DNA of 8,193 nucleotides. Origin: Vulcanimicrobiota bacterium. Lineage in GTDB: Bacteria > Vulcanimicrobiota > Vulcanimicrobiia > Vulcanimicrobiales > Vulcanimicrobiaceae. Shown here one piece after another: positions 1 through 5,497 of this stretch. The DNA is taken from positions 1-8,193 of the forward strand of contig JAFAHB010000007.1 of NCBI GenBank assembly GCA_019237435.1. Reading direction: 5' to 3'. The first letter of the stretch is position 1; each line of letters begins with the position of its first letter. The translations under genes and the position numbers were made by a program. Under the pieces are notes generated by a model. It was not told the DNA's origin. It was given only the letters and a program-made list of their open reading frames with translations, and searched no databases.

Positions 1-287
1 GGAATCTGCGTTGCGATCGTTGAGAATGCATTGATCTCGACGACCACCGGAAATGGCATCAGCGAGTTTCCGCGACGATCCACCACCCACATCCGGCAAA
101 CCAGTGCGGCGCCCGTCTCATTGACGACGCGCAACAAGTACGTCGCGACACCGCAGCGCTGGTCGTGACGCTCCAAGACGAAGAGCGCCGACAAGCCGCC
201 GCCCGGCGTGCGCATCGTCGTCGCGCAGCCCGGCCGGTGGCGAGGCGCGAGCGCCTGCGCTTCGCGCAGCGCAAGCGCCGAGCTCAT
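1..287 (-). CDS. Hypothetical protein, last visible gene of the minus-strand tad unit (3' end outside window)
   Basis: An uninterrupted frame runs from an ATG at 285-287 to the left edge, giving 95 codons with no stop. It begins 16 bases after the stop of the neighbouring TadE-like gene, on the same strand, so it is probably the next gene of that operon. The protein starts MSSALALREAQALAPRHRPG. It shows no evident signal peptide or membrane segment in the visible part. From about residue 48 it becomes beta-strand-like (GVATYLLRVVNETGAALVCR, then MWVVDRRGNS and MPFPVVVEINAF), which would suit an immunoglobulin-like or other beta-sandwich fold. I do not recognise the family. No clear Shine-Dalgarno precedes the ATG, so translation may depend on coupling to the gene before it, or the start may be wrong. 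The open frame, operon position and patterned hydrophobic strands support a real gene; the function is unknown. Confidence 0.6.
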   Translation of the reverse strand, partial: MSSALALREAQALAPRHRPGCATTMRTPGGGLSALFVLERHDQRCGVATYLLRVVNETGAALVCRMWVVDRRGNSLMPFPVVVEINAFSTIATQI

Positions 288-303
288 GCGAAGATCGGAG
301 TGG

Positions 304-726
304 TCAATTTGAAATGACCATCTGCGACGTGCTCGACATGCTGATGCCGGTCTTCGGCATGAACGGCAACGAGAACGAGAATGGGTACTGGACGGTCACT
401 TGGGCGACGCATCCGGGCGTGTTGCACGGAAAGCTCAAGTTTGCCGTAATTAGATTCGGGTTCGTCACGCCTTGGGAGAGGCTGCGAACGTACGGTTGAA
501 TATCGGCCGAGCCGCTGCGTGCCGGGCACGGCGCGGGCAGCATCGTGCAGTTCGCGCCGCGCACGATCGCCCATCGCGCGCCCTCACGCGCAAGCGTCGC
601 GACGAACGAATACGTATAGAGCGCGCGTCCAAAGTCGATGATTCCGAAGAGAATTGCGAGCACGACCGCCATGACGATCGCCGTTTCCGGAAGGCTCGCG
701 CCGCGTTCGCGATGCCGGGCGGTCAT
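304..726 (-). CDS. tadE: TadE-like pseudopilin (second of two; TadE/TadF position)
   Basis: A 140-residue membrane-anchored minor pilin-like protein of the Tad pilus. The N-terminus RERGASLPE has the class III prepilin pattern: cleavage would follow Gly9 and leave Glu14 at position +5. A hydrophobic segment follows at about residues 15-30 (ETAIVMAVVLAILFGIIDFG), then the TadE-type continuation with ALYTYSFVATLAREGARWAI. The rest is a periplasmic domain with four cysteines (60, 67, 101, 106) that could form disulfides. The frame stays open upstream to 927, but the start at 726 is chosen because the pilin signal begins there and the ATG overlaps the TGA of the preceding gene (ATGA, 723-726), the usual sign of translational coupling. 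TadE-family proteins are thought to be processed by TadV and to help pilus assembly. Whether this is the TadE or TadF equivalent cannot be decided from sequence alone. Confidence 0.88.
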   Translation of the reverse strand: MTARHRERGASLPETAIVMAVVLAILFGIIDFGRALYTYSFVATLAREGARWAIVRGANCTMLPAPCPARSGSADIQPYVRSLSQGVTNPNLITANLSFPCNTPGCVAQVTVQYPFSFSLPFMPKTGISMSSTSQMVISN

Positions 727-1190
727 TGCGCTATCACCCGCATCGTCGCGGTGCTGCCGATCGGAACGTTCTTGGGTATGCCCGGATAGGCCATCATCGG
801 TTGGAACGTTCCATTGATCTTCACTTGCACGTAGTACAGCATCCCCGGCGGCGGCGTGGCGCCGGCAGCGGGGCAGGAAGCGCTCGCGCCGTTGAGCGTG
901 CAAAAGTGGGTCGCGGTCGCACTCCACTGGCTTAAGTTCTGTGCGTCCTGCAACGCCGCGTTCTGCATGCCGGTATTGTCCAGCGCGTACGTCGTGCTTT
1001 GCGCGCCGTACTGAACTCCTGCGCGAGCGGCGTTCCCGGCCAGTATCGCAAAGTACGTATAGCGTCCGACCTCGATCAAGCCGATCAACATGAGGATCAG
1101 AACCGGTGCAAGGATGGCGAACTCTACCATGCTCGCTCCTGAATCCGCACGCAGCAACCGGCGGTACTTTTCAAGCAGTCGCTGCATCAT
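723..1190 (-). CDS. tadE: TadE-like pseudopilin (first of two)
   Basis: A 155-residue TadE-family protein. A short basic cytoplasmic leader (MMQRLLEKYRRLLRADSG) precedes a prepilin-type site. Cleavage after Gly18 would give ASMVEFAILAPVLILMLIGL, with Glu23 at +5 and a transmembrane helix at about 22-42. The conserved follow-on EVGRYTYFAILAGNAARAG is typical of the family. The periplasmic part has a cysteine pair (97, 106) and a Pro-rich bend (residues 112-115). Two consecutive ATGs (1190 and 1187) are possible starts. The first overlaps the TGA of the TadG-like gene by four bases (1187-1190), so translation is probably coupled, and there is no strong ribosome site of its own. It also overlaps the next gene by four bases. 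The likely role is as a minor pilin or assembly factor processed by the TadV-type peptidase encoded on the other strand. Confidence 0.9.
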   Translation of the reverse strand: MMQRLLEKYRRLLRADSGASMVEFAILAPVLILMLIGLIEVGRYTYFAILAGNAARAGVQYGAQSTTYALDNTGMQNAALQDAQNLSQWSATATHFCTLNGASASCPAAGATPPPGMLYYVQVKINGTFQPMMAYPGIPKNVPIGSTATMRVIAQ

Positions 1191-2383
1191 TGCACGAGCA
1201 CCGCTTGCCGAATCAACGAGCCGCCGGCCGGCGGAGCGCCAAAGTCGAACGCACCACTGCCGTTGAAGATGGTCGATCCGAAGACGAGCACGAGATAGTT
1301 GCCGTTGGCGCCGTTGAAGACGGCGTTGATCGCTCCGGGGGCGTAAATCAATCCTTCGAAGTTCACCGACGAGCCGTTGAAGATTGGGGCCTGCGCATTG
1401 CTCGGCACCTGATAGTAGAGCACGCCGTTATAGCTTCCACTCGTCGGCGGCGTGATGTTGACGTTGTTCCCATTGAAATCCGGCGGCGTCCCGCTCGCCG
1501 TGACGTAGATCGTGACCCCGCTTCCGGCGATTGTCGAGCCGTTGAACGTTGTCGAGCCGTTGAAGACGTAGACGCCGGGTTGCATCGTAACGCTGGATCC
1601 GTTGATGAGCACGCTGTTGTAACAGCCCGGGGTCATCGTGGCGGCCGTGAGGCCATTCGCGTTGTAGGAACTGCAGCTCGCTGTTGACGGTGGATTCGCC
1701 GTCAAGTAGCTGCAGCCGACGATTTCCGGGCAGGGGTCGGCGATCGGCAGCATTGGCTTTGGCGCCGCTTGTGTGAACGAGGAGCCGTTTTCGATCGGCG
1801 CCCCACCGGCATAGCCGATACTATATGCGTTGACCGTCGAGCCGTTGAACGTGGCCGTGTCGTTGATCAAGATCCCGCACTTTGGCGCCTGGACGTTGTC
1901 GCCGTTGATGGTCGAAGACGAGCCCGAACTCAGCAAGTAGATGCAGCCATCGTTGTTGGCGCTCAAGGTGGCCACCGCCGCAGTCGTCTCGGTGACGCCC
2001 TTTGACTGGCCGAGGTACCGCGTGAAGAACGAAGCAACTTTCGTTGTTTTGATTCGCGCTGAGACCGCGCAGCTTTGCCCCGCGTACGACCCGAATGCGG
2101 CCGGATTGGCAATCGTTACCGTGGTGTTTCCGCCGTTTGCGAAGCCGTTCTCGGAGGCGTCCTTCTGTCCGGCCGTGTTTGCGGCAGACTGATTGTTGCA
2201 GCCGGCATAAAGCAGCTGTTGAGCGCCGCCGATTGCGGCCGCGTCGGTCGCCGACTGCTGCTGACGCTGCTGGTACTCCCAATAACCGACATCCACGGCA
2301 AGGCCGGCAAATCCGGCCAATACCGCCATGCAGATGGCGACGAAGGGAAGGACCGTTCCGCGTTCCGCGAGACGTGCGTGCAT
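1187..2383 (-). CDS. tadG: TadG-like protein with an Asn-Gly-Ser repeat domain
   Basis: A 398-residue protein of the TadG/pseudopilin-like class. The N-terminus HARLAERGTVLPFVAICMAV continues with AGFAGLAVDVGYWEYQQRQQ and SATDAAAIGGA, the hallmark of the TadE/G-like N-terminal anchor, with a membrane helix at about 11-31. Unlike the two TadE proteins it has Phe, not Glu, at +5 after the Gly (RERG-like AERG^TVLPF), so processing by prepilin peptidase is doubtful. Residues of about 155-380 form a large extracytoplasmic domain with about ten NG-[S/D/N/A]-x motifs (near residues 160, 180, 199, 261, 275, 281, 304, 336, 357, 374), interspersed with TPGCY, QPGVYVF, GSGVTIYV and GVLYYQ strands. This suggests a beta-solenoid or layered beta fold. 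Nine cysteines are spread through the protein. An ATG exists at 2404, but the one at 2383 has a good ribosome site (AAAGGGGA) seven bases upstream. In known Tad systems TadG-like proteins sit in the cell envelope and help fibre assembly or adhesion. Confidence 0.85.
   Translation of the reverse strand: MHARLAERGTVLPFVAICMAVLAGFAGLAVDVGYWEYQQRQQQSATDAAAIGGAQQLLYAGCNNQSAANTAGQKDASENGFANGGNTTVTIANPAAFGSYAGQSCAVSARIKTTKVASFFTRYLGQSKGVTETTAAVATLSANNDGCIYLLSSGSSSTINGDNVQAPKCGILINDTATFNGSTVNAYSIGYAGGAPIENGSSFTQAAPKPMLPIADPCPEIVGCSYLTANPPSTASCSSYNANGLTAATMTPGCYNSVLINGSSVTMQPGVYVFNGSTTFNGSTIAGSGVTIYVTASGTPPDFNGNNVNITPPTSGSYNGVLYYQVPSNAQAPIFNGSSVNFEGLIYAPGAINAVFNGANGNYLVLVFGSTIFNGSGAFDFGAPPAGGSLIRQAVLVQ
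1259..1909 (-). repeat. Degenerate 11-bp coding repeat in the TadG-like gene
   Basis: The coding-strand unit TTCAACGGCTC (plus strand gagccgttgaa) recurs inside the TadG-like gene. Perfect copies lie at 1371-1381, 1536-1546, 1554-1564 and 1839-1849. Shortened or diverged copies (gccgttgaa or gccgttgat) lie at 1259-1267, 1310-1318 and 1901-1909. Each encodes a Phe/Ile-Asn-Gly-Ser-like motif. Spacing is irregular (about 18 to 275 bases), so this is a protein-level repeat with shared codon choice and not a clean tandem array. Confidence 0.7.
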
Positions 2384-2390
2384 CGAGCTT

Positions 2391-2398
2391 TCCCCTTT
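2391..2398 (-). promoter_or_regulatory. Ribosome binding site that sets the TadG-like start at 2383
   Basis: On the minus strand AAAGGGGA lies seven bases before the ATG at 2381-2383. The earlier in-frame ATG at 2402-2404 has no comparable purine-rich site and would place the ribosome site inside the coding sequence. The shorter start also gives the compact basic leader expected before the membrane helix. Confidence 0.65.
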
Positions 2399-2411
2399 CA
2401 GCATCGAGGTG

Positions 2412-3833
2412 TTAGCGTTCGACGATCTCCGGCGTCATGACGAACACGACGTCGCTCTGTTGGCTTTGATACGCCGTCGACGTGAACAGCTTGCCGAGAA
2501 TCGGAATCTCCGAGAGCAGCGGAATCTTATAGACCGTCTTTCTCTCGATGCGTTGAACGAGACCACCGAGCAAGACACTCTCGCCCGGGCGCGTGATCAC
2601 GTCGGTCGAGAGTTTGCTCTCGGTCAACGCCGGTATCGTGAAACCTGAGATTACGACGGCGTTCGTGTAGTCGAGCGCCGAGATGTCGGGAGTGATGACG
2701 GCTTCGATCGAGCCGTTTCCAAGGACGTGAGGCGTGACGTTGAGTTGCACGCCATAGGGCTGGTATTGGACGTTAACCGCTCCCAGGGTTGTCGAGGTGA
2801 CGACCGGTATCTGGCCGCCCACCAAGAACGTGGCCTTGTTCCCCGGGCTGGTGACCAAATTGGGGCTCGCAAGCGCGCGAGCATGCCCCTCCTGCATCAA
2901 CAAATTTAACGTAGGCGCCAGCGTCTGCGTTCGATAGAACGGCTGGATCGTGAAGCCGAGACCCGACCCCGGGAACGTCGGCGACTCGATAAACGGGATC
3001 GAGGGCGGAAGGAAGTTCGGCACCAGCTGGCCCGCTACGTGCTGCGCCGCAAAGAGCTGAATGCCCAAGTTGGATTGAGCCGTACGATCGACTTCGAGGA
3101 CGTAGACCTTAATGTCGATCTGGCTGTTGTTGAGCGAGCTCAGCCGATCGATGAGCTGACCGTCACTTGCCAGATAAGGCCCCGCAAGTCCGCGGGCGCG
3201 GTCCAGGATGGCTTGAGCCGTGACGGCGTCGGTCGCGTTGCCGCTGACGATGACGTTGCCCTTGCCGTCGGGATCGACTCGGATGTTGCTCGCCCCCGGG
3301 ATGTTCGCGATGGCCCGTTGCAGGTCGCCGAGGTTCTGCGAGATCGTTACCGCGTTGACGATAACGGCCTTTTGATCTTTGATGATCGGCTCGAATCGCG
3401 CGATGATGTCCGAGATCTGCTCGAATTGCGCTCCATCGCTCACCGTGCCGCGCACGACGATTGAATGATCGAAGCTGATGACTTCCACTCTCGGCGCCGT
3501 TATCGCGCTGCGCAGCATCTGCGCGACGTCGTCGAGCTGCTGCTGCGTTACGGTAATCTCATAAGTAATGCGGCCGCCGGCGGCCCAGACAAAGACCGTC
3601 GTGTGGCCGGGCTCTTTGCCGTTGATCACGACCTGTGAGGTTCCGATCGGAACCGCACCCGCGATACGACCATCGCCGACCGCGACGCGCGTCAAGCCTT
3701 CCGCCCGCAACACGACCGAGTGTCCGGATTGTATCGAGATCAGGCTCACCTGGTCGGCGATGACGGGCGCGGCGCACCAGGCAAAGCCGAAAGCTGCGAG
3801 GGCAGCGGCAATCCTGTGAGTAAATGACTTCAT
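2412..3833 (-). CDS. rcpA: Tad/Flp pilus secretin (RcpA/CpaC family)
   Basis: A 473-residue outer-membrane secretin, the channel through which the Flp pilus leaves the cell. A signal peptide spans about residues 1-26 (AALAAFGFAWCAAPVIA). Residues 28-97 match the pilus secretin N-terminal domain, with SGHSVVLRAEGLTRVAVGDG and GTSQVVINGKEPGHTTVFVW. BON/N1-like modules follow at about 113-215. The secretin core covers about 238-470 and includes QIDIKVYVLEVDR, ALASPNLVTSPGNKATFLVG, the GGQIPV segment and the C-terminal signature GESVLLGGLVQ followed by IPLLSEIPILGKLF. The upstream in-frame ATG at 3893 is rejected. The ATG at 3833 has GGGAGG five to six bases before it and begins the signal peptide directly. 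It is the first gene of the minus-strand unit; its stop lies 28 bases before the TadG-like start. Length and domain order are normal for CpaC/RcpA. No pilotin or RcpB-type partner is seen in the window. Confidence 0.95.
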   Translation of the reverse strand: MKSFTHRIAAALAAFGFAWCAAPVIADQVSLISIQSGHSVVLRAEGLTRVAVGDGRIAGAVPIGTSQVVINGKEPGHTTVFVWAAGGRITYEITVTQQQLDDVAQMLRSAITAPRVEVISFDHSIVVRGTVSDGAQFEQISDIIARFEPIIKDQKAVIVNAVTISQNLGDLQRAIANIPGASNIRVDPDGKGNVIVSGNATDAVTAQAILDRARGLAGPYLASDGQLIDRLSSLNNSQIDIKVYVLEVDRTAQSNLGIQLFAAQHVAGQLVPNFLPPSIPFIESPTFPGSGLGFTIQPFYRTQTLAPTLNLLMQEGHARALASPNLVTSPGNKATFLVGGQIPVVTSTTLGAVNVQYQPYGVQLNVTPHVLGNGSIEAVITPDISALDYTNAVVISGFTIPALTESKLSTDVITRPGESVLLGGLVQRIERKTVYKIPLLSEIPILGKLFTSTAYQSQQSDVVFVMTPEIVER

Positions 3834-3891
3834 CGGTCCTCCCGAGCATGAGACATAGACGCGCGCTGGAAGGCGCCCGTCGCCATCAGGC

Positions 3892-3900
3892 ATTATGCCA
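3892..3900 (-). promoter_or_regulatory. Candidate extended -10 promoter for the secretin unit
   Basis: On the minus strand TGGCATAAT matches the extended -10 form TGnTATAAT with one mismatch in the hexamer. It lies about 59 bases before the secretin ATG, so the inferred transcript would start near 3885 with a leader of about 50 bases. No good -35 element is found at 16-18 bases spacing; the 16-bp palindrome at 3911-3926 occupies that position instead. This would suit an activator-dependent or repressed promoter. The sigma-70-type consensus may not apply fully to this organism. Confidence 0.4.
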
Positions 3901-3910
3901 CGGATTCGGA

Positions 3911-3926
3911 CGTTAACGCGTTAACG
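3911..3926. promoter_or_regulatory. Perfect 16-bp palindrome, candidate operator between divergent tad units
   Basis: CGTTAACGCGTTAACG is identical to its own reverse complement. It is also two tandem copies of the palindromic octamer CGTTAACG. It lies in the only sizeable non-coding gap of the window (3834-4031), 77 bases from the secretin start and 105 bases from the start of the stalk-domain gene. It covers about -26 to -41 of the proposed minus-strand promoter. A dimeric transcription factor bound here could control both arms of the locus. The factor is unknown, and no regulator gene is in the window. Confidence 0.5.
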
Positions 3927-3973
3927 AATCCCGTACGTTGAGTTAAAAATTGCTGTTGGATTAGCCGGCGATG

Positions 3974-4002
3974 TTGCAACGGAGCCGGTGGGATGGCATG
4001 AT
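3974..4002 (+). promoter_or_regulatory. Weak candidate promoter for the pilin unit
   Basis: TTGCAA (3974-3979) and CATGAT (3997-4002) are separated by 17 bases, and each matches four of six positions of the sigma-70-type hexamers. Transcription would begin near 4009, leaving a short leader containing the GGAGG ribosome site at 4022-4026. Both matches are modest, so the exact promoter could differ, although one is expected in this gap because the two units diverge here. Confidence 0.25.
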
Positions 4003-4031
4003 ACAGCCGCACTAGGTGCATGGAGGTTTAC

Positions 4032-4766
4032 ATGCGGCCTTTTTGTCCGCTGGCGATTTTCGCATGTTGCGCGCTGCTCACGGCACCCGCCGTGGCGGCG
4101 CCGACAGAGCGAGAAGTTCCGCTGAGTACCGTGGCACGCGAAGCTCATCTCGAGTATTCGTGGCTCACGGCGGCGAGCGCCGTACAACTCACCGGTCCAG
4201 GAATCGTCGTGATCGTTCGGCCCGGAGACAATCTCTATGAGATCAACGATCGGGTCGAGTCGACCACGACCGCGCCGCGCTATGCCTCTAACGACATCTA
4301 CGTCTCAGCCGGCCTTGCAACTCGCATCGAGCAATACGCTCGCAAGGCCTGGCTTGCATTCAATAACGCGATAGCCGCGCGTGAGCGAATGGAAGCCGAG
4401 GCGCAGACGAGCCTCGCCGAGCTTCACGGGACGATCGTGATGAACGTTCAACCGCTCAAAGGAGCCGAAGCGCTCCTTGTGACGGGCACGGCGCCGCCGT
4501 TAGCGCCGGTTCGAGTCACGCTTCTCGCGACGCTCTCCTCCGATCTGCCCAACGTTCTGGTGGGCCGGCACGATCTCGCGGCGGACCCGGACGGGAAGTT
4601 CCAAGCGATCATTCCGATCGGGCCCGACTACATCCGTAACAGCTACCTGAACGTCTTAGCAACCTCGGGGCCGGGCGTCACGCCCGCCAACGCCCAGATT
4701 CTGATCGGTCCACCGAATCCGGAACTAAAGGTACCCTGGGAAACGTTTCCAGGAGGAATCTGGTAA
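4032..4766 (+). CDS. Secreted stalk-domain protein adjacent to flp; possible accessory Tad component
   Basis: A 244-residue exported protein. A signal peptide covers residues 1-23 or so (FACCALLTAPAVAA). Residues of about 28-103 resemble the copper amine oxidase N-terminal-like (stalk) domain. They show the opening EVPLSTVAREAHLEYSW, a middle VQLTGPGIVVIVRPGDNLYE and IN, and the closing APRYASNDIYVSAGLATRIE, which parallels the usual 'P..v.g.tyVP.r.l...l' ending. A helical linker (104-132) leads to a second, beta-rich domain (about 133-226) with LLVTGTAPPLAPVRVTLL, DPDGKFQAIIPIGPDY and SYLNVLATSGPGVTPANAQI, suggestive of an immunoglobulin-like or carrier beta-sandwich. The tail is Pro/Trp-rich (PWETFPGGIW). 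The start at 4032 has GGAGG five bases upstream; an ATG at 4020 precedes that site. It is the first gene of the pilin unit, 41 bases before flp. The function is unknown; a periplasmic or surface role, perhaps binding peptidoglycan or pilus parts, is inference only. Confidence 0.85.
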   Translation: MRPFCPLAIFACCALLTAPAVAAPTEREVPLSTVAREAHLEYSWLTAASAVQLTGPGIVVIVRPGDNLYEINDRVESTTTAPRYASNDIYVSAGLATRIEQYARKAWLAFNNAIAARERMEAEAQTSLAELHGTIVMNVQPLKGAEALLVTGTAPPLAPVRVTLLATLSSDLPNVLVGRHDLAADPDGKFQAIIPIGPDYIRNSYLNVLATSGPGVTPANAQILIGPPNPELKVPWETFPGGIW

Positions 4767-4807
4767 TCCGATCCACCGCATCACACGATCTTATTCAAGG
4801 AGATAGA

Positions 4808-4969
4808 ATGTTACAGACTCTCAAGACGATGATCCGCGACGAAGAGGGCGCGGCGATGGTCGAATACGGCCTGCTCGTTGCGTTCATTGCCCTTGTCGCC
4901 CTGGTCGGCGTTAAGCTCCTCGGCACGGGCCTCAACAATCTCTTCAGCAACATCGCGGCTACCCTGTAG
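4808..4969 (+). CDS. flp: Flp-type major pilin precursor
   Basis: A 53-residue Flp/Fap pilin, the structural subunit of the Tad pilus. The leader MLQTLKTMIRDEEG is followed by AAMVEYGLLVAFIALVALVG, so cleavage after Gly14 leaves Glu19 at +5 and Tyr20 at +6, the defining Flp motif G^xxxxEY. The mature protein would be 39 residues: a hydrophobic helix (about 17-41) and the polar end GLNNLFSNIAATL. Length and pattern are normal for the family. The ribosome site AGGAG (4798-4802) lies five bases before the ATG and is the strongest in this unit, fitting a protein needed in large amounts. It is followed by an 80-base gap containing a hairpin and then the prepilin peptidase that should process it. 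Only one flp copy is seen in the window. Confidence 0.95.
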   Translation: MLQTLKTMIRDEEGAAMVEYGLLVAFIALVALVGVKLLGTGLNNLFSNIAATL

Positions 4970-4991
4970 TACACGAAGTCCCTTCGAAGCG

Positions 4992-5026
4992 GCGGGGTGC
5001 GATGGTTGTTTGCAATCGCGCCCCGT
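4992..5026 (+). promoter_or_regulatory. Stable hairpin between flp and tadV (attenuator or mRNA 3'-end stabiliser)
   Basis: The arm CGGGGTGCGAT (4993-5003) pairs with ATCGCGCCCCG (5015-5025) over eleven positions with one G-U pair. A further G-U pair is possible at 4992/5026, and the loop is eleven bases (5004-5014). No run of T follows, so it is not a classical intrinsic terminator. It begins 23 bases after the flp stop. Its position between a pilin needed in large amounts and enzymes needed in small amounts suggests partial termination, or protection of a processed flp mRNA end. Confidence 0.5.
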
Positions 5027-5050
5027 ACGATTCTGAGGTTTGCCGAAGAA

Positions 5051-5497
5051 TTGACGACGCTATGGTTGACGCTCGCAGGATGTTTGCTCGCGAGCTATTC
5101 CGACGTCCGAACTCGGCGAATCCCGAACTGGCTTACGGGATCGCTGGCGCTGACGGCGCTGGCGGTTCACTCGTTTTCGGGAATACGCGCGGCGTTGGTC
5201 AGCCTCGCCGTTATGGCGGCCTTGACGGTGGGCGGCGCCCTGATCTATTCGGCACGGGGCATCGGCGGCGGTGACGTCAAGCTCGCCATCGCTGCGTCGG
5301 GCATGCTTAGCTTCCCGTTATGCGTGCCGTTTCTGCTCTATTCCGCGATTGGCGGCGGAGTGCTGGCCATAGCATTCGTTGTCGCGAGACGTATGCGTGA
5401 GACCAAAACCTTACCGTACGCCGTCGCATTTGCGCTAGGGGCGATGCTGGTACTGCTGTCGCAGAGCGTCGCGCCGTTTTTGAGGATTGAACTATGA
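5051..5497 (+). CDS. tadV: Prepilin peptidase TadV/CpaA (A24 aspartic protease)
   Basis: A small polytopic inner-membrane aspartic protease of the type IV prepilin peptidase class that removes the Flp leader and probably those of the TadE proteins. With the start at 5051 it has 148 residues. The two catalytic aspartates are visible: Asp18 in ASYSDVRTRRIPNWL and Asp75 in GIGGGDVK. About four hydrophobic segments surround these loops, and the protein ends with LPYAVAFALGAMLVLL. It lacks the N-terminal methylase domain of PilD, as expected for TadV. The start is uncertain. A GTG at 4997 extends the frame but lies inside the hairpin stem, lacks a properly spaced ribosome site and gives an unusually long N-terminus. 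The TTG at 5051 gives the usual spacing to the first Asp, with GAGG (5035-5038) twelve bases upstream. The stop overlaps the next ATG (5494-5497), so it is coupled to rcpC. Confidence 0.93.
   Translation: MTTLWLTLAGCLLASYSDVRTRRIPNWLTGSLALTALAVHSFSGIRAALVSLAVMAALTVGGALIYSARGIGGGDVKLAIAASGMLSFPLCVPFLLYSAIGGGVLAIAFVVARRMRETKTLPYAVAFALGAMLVLLSQSVAPFLRIEL

Noticed and set aside
727..927. Upstream extension of the second TadE-like frame to 927
   Set aside because: The extra residues are charged and unlike the family. They overlap the first TadE gene, and the ATGA junction at 723-726 gives a natural start directly before the prepilin motif.
1259..1909. Possible CRISPR or non-coding repeat array
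   Set aside because: The repeated word is only 11 bp, irregularly spaced, always in the same coding phase, and encodes an NGS motif.
1106..2440. Plus-strand frames across the TadG-like gene (1106-1687, 2075-2440 and others)
   Set aside because: They are Arg/Val/Asp-rich shadows of the minus-strand gene, without ribosome sites or recognisable domains.
3834..3893. Secretin start at 3893
   Set aside because: The extra 20 residues precede a good ribosome site and a complete signal peptide that begins at 3833. The candidate -10 element also overlaps that ATG.
4970..4991. Short inverted repeat CGAAG-TCC-CTTCG after flp as a terminator
   Set aside because: A five-pair stem with a three-base loop and no T-run is too weak; the larger hairpin just downstream is the better candidate.
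4997..5050. GTG at 4997 as the tadV start
   Set aside because: It lies in the hairpin stem, has no spaced ribosome site and adds 18 residues before a normal TadV N-terminus. The TTG at 5051 fits the family better, though its ribosome site is also weak.
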